The notes under the pieces were generated by a model. The model was not told where the DNA came from. It did no database searches and saw only the letters and a program-made list of their open reading frames with translations. A program made the position numbers and the translations under genes. A stretch of 64,000 bases of DNA from NCBI GenBank assembly GCA_037903355.1, contig JBAJFE010000029.1, positions 310,001 through 374,000 of the forward strand. The letters are read 5' to 3'. The stretch is from Trichuris trichiura. Taxonomy: Eukaryota; Nematoda; Enoplea; Trichinellida; Trichuridae. Positions 23,817-36,200 of the stretch are shown here, piece after piece; the first letter of the stretch is position 1, and each line of letters begins with the position of its first letter.

Positions 23817-26278
23817 CAAAAAAGATTGAATTGTGACGCCAAATAACATGGCTAAAGCAACCAAGAACTTGCCACCCCCAATACGAACGAAACGCGCGGA
23901 AGCTATAGCCTGCCTACGGATTGTCACAATGCGAACAAAATAGGGCCATGAATGGACTTTTGAACATCTTCAATCGACCCAAACGTGCAAATTTAACAAT
24001 ACCGCGCTTTACGCAGCTTGAAAACAAAAAAGGCTCGGTCGGTAGGAAAGGGCAGAAATTACCGCTTCTCTGTATTTCTTAATTTGGGGATTTAGAGAGT
24101 AAGGTTAAAGAGTGAAATTATCCCGCACATATTATTGACACGCATTCTTTACTTAGCTTACCAAAAGAAGTGCACCCGGCGTGAAATCTTAACACAGCGA
24201 GGAGACAAAATTTTTAAAAATGTATGGCGACGCGTTTAAGCATAACATTTTATAATTAAACATAGGAATAACATGGAACTGATAACAAACAACTACTTTA
24301 GTCATGAGAACTTATACAGCCGGGAGCAAACCTGATCGGCAATGCATAAAGAGCTTTCGGAACGGTAAAAGAAAATGCGTCAGCTGCAAGCAACAATTAG
24401 TGTTGAAGTTCATGCTAACAACCTGCAGATCACTCAGGATAGCTAAAGTATACTCAACAAACGAAATCAAAATCAACTTTAGAAGCTACTGAGTAGTATG
24501 CGCAGCCAGAGTATCAATTCTTCAAATTCTTAAACTCTTAAAAATGCCACCTTTTCAGCTGTATGGATGCCAACAACCTTTCTGCTTACCAGTGATTCAG
24601 CCTAATTGACAATTGCCACGACGGTCAACTGAAATGGCAGGTGTCAATCAGAGGGGATCACTGATCATCAGAAGGGTTGTTCGAGACCGCATAGTATAAA
24701 ATTAAATCTGTTGACTGAGCTTTTGCTATATATGTATGTGCTTCAGCAAGCTGTATCACCCCTTCTGCCCAGAAAACAAATGGTATTCAACGAATCAGGG
24801 CAACTTGACCTGCTCAGTTGGATATGAGGACTTCACCTGTACCTATAAGGCCTGACGCAACCTCTGCCGCATGTCTGCCGTCTTTAGACTTAGGCTTAGA
24901 CCTACAATCTGGATCCAACAGGCCATTCAATGTATGCTTAGACTATAGTTAATGCTAGTAGACGCTTTCACGCATTCAGGCTGGAATGTTGAAAACGTTG
25001 AACTTCAAGAAGCAGAACTACAGCAGAACATTCTGAGCATGTAGAAGATCTTAAGCTGCCTATGTTTCGTTAGCTCTTAACGAAAGCAGCACAACTACAA
25101 TCAATGCATAAATGGTGATGCACGGAGGAAGTTCATTATCAAACAAGGAATGAATAATAAAAACTGAGAAGCACTGAAAAGTACAAAACGAAGCTTCAGC
25201 TTTTTCTATAATTAATTCTAACATATGAATAATAAATAAACATGTCAAATTCGATAGCATTCTTCTATGATCATTTCATTTTCTCCCTTTGTTTACCATT
25301 GAGAAAGTTCCTGAACGCTCTGCGTTGAATCTGAATTCTCCTATATTTTACATGTTCCCATAACTGATTACCCACTCTTTTCGCAATCCTAATTTTACAT
25401 GCTAATGAAAGTCAGTTATTGAAACGAGACTATGCCGGCCAATCTCAGCAAAGCAGGCATGTCAGCGTTAAAGTACCCCGCTTGGGATTAACCCAATTCT
25501 GATCGTAACAATGAGTCGTATAGTGAAAAGGAATTAGAAAAAGAAATTAAACCCCAAATGCCGAATCGCTGGCAACTGTGAAATATGCTTGTAATCAATA
25601 TGATACTTGGACATCTGTTGCTCGCCTGCGACCGATTTGAGCTGTAAGAATTTCACTTTGTTGTCAAGTGAACCCAAGAGTCACTCGCTGAGTGACACTT
25701 TGAATTTAACCTCTCGTACCAAGGTGGCACACAGCGCATACGGGATCAATAGGAATAGCCAAGAAAAGTAGTTGAACTGCTAAACAAAAGCAATCGATGC
25801 GATACATGGCATTGCCGCGATTGGGGGAACGCACGCCGATGAAGGAACGGTTTCATGAAATACTCGACGGGAGATGAATCAATGCAGTGGAACAAATGGT
25901 CTTCGGGAATAACAGCGCGATTGAACCACAACCATTCGGTTTAATTGGAATTTAGTGTTCGATTAAGGCTGGCAGGCGTAGAAAATATTATTTAATTGAA
26001 TTAATCCCGTAAAGCCTTAATCACGTCGACTTCACCAGCAAACAAACTGGTCCGCTAAGGGTACTAATGAAGCCTCGGAAAGTTCAAAAAGTGACCCTAA
26101 CCGTCAATAAATAACCGCCCAAAAAGAAACGTTGCATTTATCAACTGGATGAACTTGATTCTATTAATAGCAATGGGCATTTACGCGTGCGAGCAAGGGA
26201 ATTTAAATTGTTACCACAATAAGCAATGTTCTAGCTTAAAACTAAGCCCAAAAATACTAATGCAAAAAAAACTGTTAC
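23817..26278. other. 2.5 kb between the GT10 remnant and Ral
   Basis: The missing last exon of Ral should lie here (downstream on the minus strand) but I could not find a segment resembling the expected FFDLMREIR block or a CAAX end. A minus-strand stretch near 25590-25680 reads like coding sequence but matches nothing I know. At 24883-24902 the plus strand reads TTTAGACTTAGGCTTAGACC, degenerate TTAGGC units. Confidence 0.35.
24883..24902 (+). repeat. Degenerate TTAGGC telomere-like run
   Basis: Three consecutive units TTAGAC, TTAGGC, TTAGAC on the plus strand, opposite in orientation to the run at 10392-10408. Short, and could arise by chance, but it is the second such run in the window. 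Confidence 0.4.
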
Positions 26279-26966
26279 CTTGTCAACATTAAACCTAGTT
26301 TTTGCCGACGTTTCCACGTAGTTGACGTTCCAACTGGCGGCTCGCTGCTGCGCTTGTTCAAGACTTACGCGCCGTTCAGCGCTCAGGTCAGACTTGTTTC
26401 CAACCAACAAAATTGGAATAGTTTGATCTGAATTCTTTACGCGTAAAATCTGTTCTCTGAACTCGGCCGTGGCATCGAAAGATTCTAGATCCGTTATTGA
26501 AAAGACGCACAAAAATCCTTCGCCACTGCGATAATAGTTATCTCTGCAACAGTGGAGTTTTTGCTCATAAAAACTTTCACACCTTTTTTAATCTTACCGA
26601 ATTGCCGAATAGTCTTCTTGACCAGCAGTGTCTAATATGTCTATCTGACATTCAACGCCATCAAGGACAAGTCTTTTCCTGTACGAATCTGCCTTAGTTG
26701 GTTCGTACTCTTCGACGAACTAAATGCAGGTCGAATGACAACTTCAAAATATGCACTCTTCATGCTATAAGTTAATTTTTAATAATTAGGTTATTTAAAG
26801 GAAAAAAGAGAGCTGATTTGCAATTAAAAAAATTGACCGATTATACCTCGTCGTACATGAATTGAAGTGTCAATGCGGACTTTCCAACTCCTCCACTACC
26901 AACCATAATGACTTTATGAACGGGTAGCTGCTGAGGGCTGGGCTTTTTTGTAGCGTTCGAAGTCAT
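26279..26966 (-). CDS. RAL: Ral small GTPase (last exon not found)
   Basis: Ral is a membrane-anchored GTPase that acts through the exocyst in secretion and downstream of Ras. Three exons from high to low: 26966-26847, 26719-26598, 26543-26279. They join in frame to residues 1-169. Motifs: P-loop GSGGVGKS (23-30), effector region [11 protein letters not shown] (45-55; KADSY is diagnostic of Ral within the Ras family), DTAGQED (70-76), NKSD (130-133) and ETSAK (158-162). The usual last part, about 35-40 residues with a basic stretch and a prenylated CAAX box, is absent: after VDK a GTAACA donor starts an intron and no acceptor exon was identified nearby. Without an intron the frame runs only 19 more codons, ending in a hydrophobic tail with no CAAX. 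The frame upstream of the ATG is also open to 27221 but looks like 5' untranslated sequence. Confidence 0.88.
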
Positions 26967-28600
26967 TGATGTCACTTCTAAGTTGGCAGCTGAAAGAACA
27001 GTCGCATGACAAAAACTGCGCAAGGGCAGACTAGAAGTTCGTTTTTGCTGACGAGAGGAAGAAGAGTAGGAGGTGAACCCGATTATACGGTGACTTCTTT
27101 CGCGCCGACGATTGGTTAGCAATGATCCCAAGTTGCCAACGCACCATGTGAACATAATGCTGCCAAACACGGCAGGGAATCCAGCTTGGCCAACTTTATA
27201 CGGTGATGCTTCAGATTTCAATATTATAAATCCATTTGGCCACAGCCGCAGGACAAAGTTGGGTTAAACGCCATCATTGAAAAAAAACCAAAGGTGGAAT
27301 AGTCCTTACATAGAACTGACGAATAGCCAGTTGGAATTTCAAGCAGCTCAAGAAATGAGCAACCAGTAAACTAATAAGAAGTAATGCGAAAATGGATGGT
27401 CATCGCTGGACAACAGACTGGGATGGATGCTCGTCTATCTGATCAATGACTCAACCATAGCCTTCCCGAATGTTGGCTATCGATGAGTGCAACATGAAAG
27501 TATACTAGAGCTCAGAAATGAACTTATGACCACCGGAGTTGACATTCAAATGGCGAAGTGACAAAAAGAGAGCATTCGGATTAGCCAACGTCACTCAATT
27601 TGCCTTCAATCACCCGAACGTGATGTTTGAAACAAAGGCGAACTTTCAAAACAAGTTAAAAACCATTCTCCATGGAAAACCGATAACTGATACGGCGCTA
27701 CTTCCGCGTTTGCCACTTGCGCGGATGCCTATTGGAGCAGCGCAAGGGAGAATAATCCATTATGCAGCCGAAAACCAAAATGATCTAATTTAATTACAAT
27801 TGTCAGATAACCATTCAATTAAGGCTCACTGCAATGAGGTGGCAGCGAGATCCGATTATAAAGGAGTCAGCAAAGGATGTGCGCATTTGATTCGAAACGA
27901 CTAACAAGCTAACCGTACCTGCCAACCACGCCCAAAACAATGGAGACGGAGTTAATGAGCTTTTGGGTATGGAAATATGCGCAATTTTTTTGAAAAAAAT
28001 TTCGGTAACTGAGTTTTTACCTACCTTAACGAAACACCGGTACCTCAGATACGCACCTATACACGCTTAGCCTAATCGAACAGTTATACGATCATACTGT
28101 AGCAAGTTTGGAAGACAGGTACAATAAAGGTCGCTAACAAACTAGCTTTCGTGCTATGTTAATACATTACGTTTCGGGCGAATAAAGCCAACAGTATTAA
28201 CTAAGCAATGAAAACCGTTGTTTTTAAAATTTTAACATTGTTTATTGTTGGCTGTTTTCCCAACATCTTATGAAAGTACTGCTCTCAACTGGAAAAGCGA
28301 AGTCTGTGGGAGTTGGCAAAACAGGACCATGCCGGTTCGCGTACTATTTATAACTGAGAAATTGGAAGTAATTTCAAGGTAATTCAACGATGCAAATAAC
28401 AATTAACGCTGTTGAGAAACGATTGAGATAGCAAATATGGGCACTGCACCGTCATGTCCATAGCTTATTAGGGAAAGCAACGCTTTTCCGATACAATTCT
28501 TTAGAGGGGAATGCAGTGAATTTTTCGAGAGTTGCTCTGCCCCCTCCTCTTCAGCGTTAACCAAAAACGGACAGCGAAAGAAGTCAGCTTTTGAATTGTG

Positions 28601-29240
28601 AGTCCCGAAAGCTCCATAGCTTTCAATTAAGGTTTTCAACAGAAAATATGTTGTTTTTCCGGAATAAGTTAGGAAGATTTACGCATCCGTTACGAAAAAC
28701 TCCATTTTCAAAATGTCTTGTCACAGCAATTGCGATTCCCAAGTCAATCATTGTTTACTGGGGAAAACTGCCCTCTTTCGTAACAGAAACCGTCTCCAAC
28801 ATCTAAATCTTAACTTTTTCTTCCTTTCCTATTTGAACTGTCGCCTAAGACTGGATCGCGCGTATCCCGAAAGCTTCATTGTTTTCAGTGATCGTTTTAC
28901 AGCGAAGATGCGATATTTTCGCGGATTAAAATATAGAAATTTACGCACACATTACGAAAGGCAATGTTTTCAAATTGTCTTGTCATAGGAGTTATGATTC
29001 CCAAGACAACCGTAGCTCATTACGGATACCACCCTTTTTCAGTGCAGAAACTTTGCTGAAAACGAAGGAGAACTACTGGGAGTCATACTGCTTCCTCTTG
29101 ACGTCATCCAAAGGGACTGGGAGACAGAGTATGGGAAAATAGGCTATCAGGTTTTTCATGAGGTACGCTTAACTTATGAAGACTTATGCAGCAATTACGA
29201 AAAGCAGCATTTCCCAAGTCAGCGAAGTAAAACCACCTTA
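28601..29240 (+). repeat. Degenerate tandem repeat, about 250-260 bp period
   Basis: A segment starting TCCCGAAAGCT, followed by GAAGATTTACGCATCCGTTACGAAAA and later TGTCTTGTCA...GATTCCCAAG, recurs. The landmark TTTACGC is at 28678 and 28940 (spacing 262), and a third diverged landmark GACTTATGC lies near 29181. The first two copies are alignable over about 180 bp; the third is partial. Confidence 0.65.
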
Positions 29241-30814
29241 GTCTGAATAGATGAAATGTGGATGCCAAAACTGGAGTTCACAATAAGAAGTTCTATTAAC
29301 AAGTACTCGGAAACTTAAAGACAAAAACGTGATTACAGTTTTTTACTGTTATGGAACAAAACCGTAACAATAAAAAGCCGTATACTCTACATGTAGTAAG
29401 TACGAAGGGCCGTACAAAGAAACTACGACAAATTCTAAAGCCAAAAAAGGGGATAAGGGACGTAGCTAATGTGAGGCATATTCCTGTTGTCAATAAACGT
29501 ACATAACAGTCAGCATTCGTAACTAAAGCCATATTTGAGAAAAAACACAAACTTCGTCTAATAAACGACGGTTTCAGTGAGAAGAAATAAGCACACACTT
29601 AGCACGGAGATCGGAGCGAGTAAAAGTTGAGCAGCGCAACGAAAAGGAAAACAAAGTTCTCTTTATAGCACATTCTTGGCGCGCAGATAACGGAGGTGAG
29701 TCAAACGTTTCTGTTTATGCGCGGAAGACTTAGTCAAAACTGATAACCATATATTGCAAACATTTGTAAGTTAAACACTATCATATTTACTTCGTCGTTC
29801 CGACGACGCCCGCGTTGTCAACTGATTACGCGGGCCTTGACGAAATTCGAACATAACCATTGAATTCTGGTGCAACAGGCAATTACGCAATCGCATAATC
29901 GTAAAAGAAAATGACTTGTTATTGTTAGCATGAATGTACTGCATCTTATCGGCTTACGTTGTTGGCATTTACGCCATGTTTCTGTGCATACATTCGTCAC
30001 AACGGCTCTGTAGCCAACAGGTTGATTTACGTAGCCTATTCTTCCTAGCTACCTGAATATTTCAAAGTACCTTTTGAACGCTACAGTAAACGCATGGGCG
30101 CCCAATGACAATGTTTTTTGTTGCTAATCGAGAGTTGTGATATTAAAAACTAATAAACGCATTTCGTCGGTTACAGCCCAGCTGCGCAGGCTGACGTTGT
30201 ATCGGTGAATATCTTTGGTTATGACGCTGCCAGTTAGCCTCAGCCGGAAACAAAATGACAAAAAAACAAAATAAAAATACTACAATTTCAATAAACTCAA
30301 AAAGAAGTTAATAGCTTTGTAGCATCCCAATAACGAATATGCCATTTGGTTATTAATGCAACCTGTTGATCTTTCATTTTCAGTAGCTTGCTATTGCTTT
30401 CAAAGTGACTTTATTCAACGCTGCTTTCCATAGCCAGCGTCAATGTTAGTGGTAAAGAAATTTTCTTTGAAATTCTATACTCTGTGATTCAACGTGGAAG
30501 TATGTATGCCAACGTGTTACCAACGAGCCAATATTTAGACTCTGCGCTCAAAGAAGCAGTCAGAGATGACTCATGGCCATTTTCGTGACAATGAATCGTA
30601 CGACACGGTTCAGCTGCATCTTTACTTCGCAGAACATAACATTCAAGCTAAGATAACAGTTTCAAGCTCTGAGCGGTTTCAGGTCTTTTCATCAAGCTTA
30701 AGAAAAGCGAATAGTCCTTTGGGCAGTTTTCTTAGTACATTCCAAATTGTGCGATTTAACGTAAACCGAAATTGCTGAGTTTTTCACGCGTATCGGCACA
30801 TTACGCAGAATTTG

Positions 30815-31020
30815 CGGTCCTAAGCGGCCCACTGCCGTTCTGTCTGGCCCTCACCTAAGCGTAAACTTAAACATAAGGCTTATGTGTCGGCTTAGACTTA
30901 GATAAGGGTAAAAAAGGATGACCGGTACACTCTGCAGTAAGCGTAGAACAAGCTTAGGACATGCTTGCCAGAAAGAAACCTGCATTTCTCTGACGATGGG
31001 GTGCCTAAGGCACAAGATCT
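30815..31020 (+). repeat. Dispersed repeat, diverged copy of 10355-10560
   Basis: Both segments begin with ACCTAAGC and TTAGGC-like runs, then share alignable blocks such as GGTCACATGCTTCCA / AGGACATGCTTGCCAG and GGAACCTGC / GAAACCTGC in the same order and spacing. Divergence is high, so the relationship is probable rather than certain. Confidence 0.4.
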
Positions 31021-31204
31021 CAAAAAAGGATTCATTTCTAGTGATTCTACAAAACTACGTTACTCTCTTCGACCGGTGTCGCTTCGCTTGCAGCACAACA
31101 CTGATTGACAATAAAACATTACAGAAATTTTCAAAGCACCTATTCAAGCAGCAGAACAAATTAAGATGGATTACGCGTAGCCCATGAAAAGGCTTTCAGG
31201 TTGC

Positions 31205-31900
31205 TTATAGTAGAATGATGATGAGTTTACTTCCATTAAGAAAGCAAAAGTGTTTAAAACTGAATTCTAAAAAAACCTGCCAACCTGCGTACGCTAGTTT
31301 ACTGTAATCATTTTCGTTGCACACTTGCGTGCTCACATGGTCATACAGACCTGTGCGTATGTGTTCTTGCCTATCTATGGCTCGCATGAAAAGCAGGTCT
31401 AAGGCGGCTACTTGTCCAAAACGGTTGGAAAACAGCTTTTGTGTAAGCGACTGCCGCGAGGAGCAATCAAATTTAAGGATGCACATTTTACTCACAGCTT
31501 TATGCGCCAAACTTACATATGTTTTTTCTATTCAGTTGAATACACAGCGACTTAACGACTCGCAAGTAGTATTCATCGATGGACGCCTTTTCAACATCTT
31601 TATGTCATCAAAGGTGATCGACCTGAAAAATACCGAGAAGGTCTGATCTTACGCACAGATACGCAAAGGGACCTCTGGACGAAGAAATTATTGGCAATTC
31701 ACCTTTTTCTATGGCTGGTGCCCATATTCTATTTTTTCTTCCACGTCTGAAAGTTAATAAACAAATGCTTACAGATACTGAAGCGCTATCTTGTAAAGCA
31801 CAATGCGGCACCATCGACCCTCTTCATTACCATTGTAAAACTGCTACTTCCTTCAAGCACTATACTTCCAGCTGAGCTGTTCACATTGTGTCTTAATATG
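31205..31900 (-). other. Coding-like, unassigned minus-strand segment
   Basis: Three minus-strand pieces look more like protein than the surroundings. One reads EEGRWCRIVLYKIALQYL (near 31762-31820), one DVEKASIDEYYLRVVKSL (near 31510-31605), and one SSRQSLTQKLFSNRFG continuing to DHVSTQVC (near 31310-31465). Possible splice signals lie between them, but one implied intron is only about 26 nt and stops interrupt other joins. No family was recognised. It may be part of an unknown gene or a decayed one. Confidence 0.25.
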
Positions 31901-33209
31901 TTTCCCGAAAGAGTGCATATGGTCATAAAGAAGCTTAAAGCCTTCTAAACACGTAATACAAAGCAATGAAGTAAATGTTGAGCTGGATACGGTTTTCAGA
32001 AGAAACAAACAAAAAGTAGACATGCATACGTATGTACAGCATGCAGAAAATAGTACGTTTCTTGCTGCTACTAAATTTTTTGCAAATAAATGAACCAGTG
32101 AGAGGGAGAAAATGGCGCGTATACTTTTCTCTGTCGAATACTGCACGAATGAAACAGTTCGGCATTCAGTTGCAACTATCGACAGTCAAAGCGCTTATCC
32201 GCTTTCGGTCAACCATTTTTGAACTGTCAATCAATGAACGACCGAAAATGGGTTATGAACCGTTAGCATTGAAAACAACGATTCAACTTCAAAAAAAAAG
32301 ACTCACTTCAGGAATGATCTATTCCAGAGCGTTCCTTCATCGGATATCAAAAATGAATCTAGCTAAATGGCCTAAATGATGACGCCTATAGCCTAGTTTG
32401 CGCATCATTTTTAAAAGCAGAATATAGTCAATCTTAGCACTGACGCAATCGAATGACAATCGTCGAAAACATCTTAAAAAGTGATTTGTTCCGTCTGCGT
32501 CACTTTAAGGAGGTGAATATTCAAATGTCGGTTCTCCTATGTCGTTGGGATGTCAACATTTCCAGCCTTTGACCTGAAATACTTTTAGGCATCGAACAAT
32601 TTAACTTATATGAAATGAATTAATATTATCTCAGTATAGCGACCGCTATATACAGGCTACAGCCGACTTAATCAGTCGAGACTAACACATGCAGAAGGTG
32701 CTGTAAAAGTATTCAGCAGCAGTCGCTTCCATTATGGCCTTTTGGACGCAAACAGATTACACCTATGCAAGCGACAGTTACCTGTCTGCCATTGCGCGGG
32801 TCACAGATTGGAGCGCCATCACCCTTAACGGACAAACGGAAGTTGCTTCTTTCTAAAAGCGAAACAGTCAGCTAATTGTCCAACCGGACTCATGCATTTT
32901 GCCCAACGAAATGTAGGACACCGATGATGCTCAAAATGCGAGTTGATGGCCATTTCTATTGTTGTCAACACAATATGGAGGAGCGGTGAAAACAGCGTCA
33001 ATCCATTACGACTGACTCGCAGAGAGAACCAGCCATGTCTGGCAGTGGACGGACGAAGTGGAAGTTTGCATGATCATTGCTGCTACGGTCATTCCGTGAT
33101 CTGTCTCCAGACGAAGAAGCATTCGGGAGAGAATTATGTTTCCGCCCAAAGAAGTCTGACTACGATCGTTGAACTGCACTAGTTGCACCTGGTCCGTTAA
33201 AGTAAGGTC

Positions 33210-36200
33210 ATGCGCACCGTTGAACATGACGTATACATGGCAAGAAGTGACATCGTCTCAAAGAGAAGATCGTCGCCAGAAAACATTTATTATACGCTTT
33301 CAAAATGGCCGCCGAATTACAACACCTCTCAAGGAACGCTTACGTTAGGCCCATACTATTCGATCGGCCCTACGACAGTGTCCATAAAATGTAAACCGTT
33401 CACGGGAACTGAAAAAGCAAAATGGATCAGCCAAGCGGTTGACCATGGCTTCGTTAGACTTTACGACCCGGAAGCACTGCTAGCCAGTTCATTGGTTGTT
33501 CCTTGCACGCTAGATACAACATGTATTCAAGTTGCCTCCAAGTTGGGCATAGATCCAAACGATTTCCATGTTCAATTCAACGGTCACACGTTGCGTCGTT
33601 TGCTAGCCGACGATCGCCTCTTGGCAATACAAAACAAATTTCTAACCAGCATTGGAATCACCAATGTCAGAAGGCAACAATTTGAGGGTGACAAAATTGA
33701 TCTTGGCTATTTGATCCGGTTTTACGCAGGTAAGGGTTGAACAAAATATATACCAAAAAAATGCACTGCATTGTCAAATTCGTTTTGATCAGAAGCCCTT
33801 TTTAAGGACGTCCTTCCCAGTTTGGCGGTTATTCAAGGGCTCCATTGTCTTGCCACTGTCTCGTGCGAAAAAGAGGTCCCTTCAGAAAATGGACTCGACG
33901 CTACTGCGTGCTTAGTCAGAATAGGCTATTTATCTTTGGCGATAATGGTACGAGTGTGAACTTACGAACAAAAGATATCTGTTTTTCTTCTTAAGGCAAG
34001 AAAGGCTCAGACGAACTGGATACAGTCCATCTGGATAAAGGCAAAGCCCGTATTGCGATTAGCAATTCGCAGGGCAAATGCCTTAAGTTGGCTTCAAGCT
34101 CGGAACATCCTCCTCAGGTCTTTTACTCTTTGGCTTTCACTTCAGAGGTATGAGGTGAAAACGTAGCCTTAACGTAGTACTGTTTGCTTTTTGCAGGACG
34201 AGCTAAACCAGTGGTATACATACTGCGCTGAGGCAAGCTTACGCTTAGACAGCTCCTTTGCCCATTTGTCAATACGCAACACTTTTCGTTAAGGTTTGTG
34301 AGAATTCAATCCTCTTAGACGATTACAGCGATATGCAAATGGAAACAATACCGGACGAACTCTTCCGCGGCGATAACCCAAAGAAACTGTCGAAACTAAA
34401 CTTACACGGCAACTCACTGAGGGAAAGACCGCCGAAAGCGGTGGGATTACAGAGTTTTCCTTCGTCGTTTCACTGTAGTCCACCTATTCTAGGGGCAATA
34501 CAATGCTGGTTGGCTAAATGACCTGGTCTGCTTTCAGTATCTGACCGCGCTCAATCTATCTGATAACGATTTGCTTCGATGTCCAACATCGTTGTTTCAG
34601 CTGGAGTCGCTGAGCGAGTTATCTCTGGCAAACAACAAAATCACTGATTTACCACCAGCGGTTGCCAAGCTTAAAAAGTACGTCACTCATCCTTTATATG
34701 TATGCTAAATGTTCATCCTAAAATGACTGGCGTACTTCTTCCGCTCAAAACCTGAATTCCGTTTATTACGCAGTGCAGGACGACGCTCTCTCACAATATT
34801 CATCAGAAACTCGACTACATTTCGTTCCTCTTAATAAGTCAGATATAAACAACAAGCTAAATTCAATGGACTAGTAAGGTGCCTAGAAGCACTTTTCTGC
34901 TGTTGAATTTCGCTATGCTTAAAAGCCACGCGTTTTGAAATTGAATGGCGCACATCTAAACGTGAAGCAAAGTTAGACATCACAGCAAGGGCGGAAAAGA
35001 TTTTTAAAAACTTAGATTTATAAATATTTTATTATTATATGGTTTGTCTACATTCTTCCTTACAAGGTCATGAAGTAATATTAAAGGGAATGTTTGAAAA
35101 TAAGCGAACCTTCAACGCTTTTCTCTCAACTATTAATAAATACGAGATTCATGCCGGTCTTCGCATCGCGTAATTCGTAGACAACATTTCTGAATATTCA
35201 ATTTCAATATTTTCTTCAGATCAAATGCTTACACAACATTATGCCTAGAAATGAAGAACTAAAGCAAGTCTAAGACAGGCGACTTGTTCCTTATTTAACA
35301 GCAGCGAAAGTTGCTTTGATGTTGATAATTTACCCAGTTTGTATATTCAATTTTCAAAAGGCATATGTAACTGGCAATGTTATTCAAAGGTTGAGGGCTA
35401 ATAAATTCGAACCGGTTCTTTTCATCCATGTTCAAAATTAATGTTTACTCGATTCGGGCTTGTTCTCTTGAGACGCTTCCGTCCTACTATAGCAAACTTA
35501 AGAAGGCTATAATTACGCTCGCCGTTGAAAGTACCATTCGAAATATAATTTGCGCACCATAGCTGGGAAAACTTTTTCAACCTCTTTGAACTTAGTGCAA
35601 TGAAAGATAGCATGGGAGAACGTGCTTACACTTCGCGACGTATTTAATTTTTAAAATCTTGCACTGAGCCACAGTAAGCAGCTTTCACAAAGACACTCTC
35701 TTCACTAGGACGCGCATATGGATTAATAGTAACAATTTGAATATCTCCTTATGAAAAAAAATAGGACGAAATACCGCTTTCCTTCGCCGATAATTGAAGT
35801 TAAGCCTTGCATCAAACGGCAGTATGGACTTTTAGGCTTGAAAACAAAACCCGTAACGCCTACTAATTCCATTAAAACTTCTGATTGCGTATATAATAGA
35901 ATGTCTCTAACTTTTTTACTTCCTATTGCCTGAATAGCGAGAAAACGCGGACATGACAATTTAAAAATACGCTACTTTAAATGAGGCAGGTTATATTTCT
36001 TTCAACTTTACCTGCTCGAAAGTCTAATAAGGCTATTGAAGCAAGCAGCTAATATAAAGCGGGAAAAATATTACGACACTAAAGTCTAGCGCTAAAACGT
36101 GAATTTAGCAAAAGAACTAACATTTTGTTATTTAAAGCCTTTCTGTGCTCAACCTGCAAAACAACTGCCTTCACGTTTTACCAATGGAACTATCAGTCTG

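Larger units (their letters stand above)
26967..33209. other. 6.2-kb gene-poor region with repeats
   Basis: No gene could be named. It contains an array of diverged repeats of about 250 bp at 28601-29240, a dispersed repeat near 30815-31020, and a coding-like but unassigned minus-strand patch at 31205-31900 (separate entries). Other open frames (27539-27793, 29296-29598, 30566-30778, 32032-32379, 32943-33182) show no family features. Confidence 0.4.

Noticed and set aside
25560..25700. Minus-strand stretch with a good acceptor and protein-like reading (LKSVAGEQQMSKYHIDYK)
   Set aside because: Considered as the missing Ral exon, but it has neither the FFDLMR-like block nor a CAAX end, and matches no family I know.
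26847..27221. N-terminal extension of Ral upstream of the chosen ATG
   Set aside because: The frame is open but the added residues are serine/arginine-rich without similarity to Ral, whose N-terminus is short; treated as 5' untranslated sequence.
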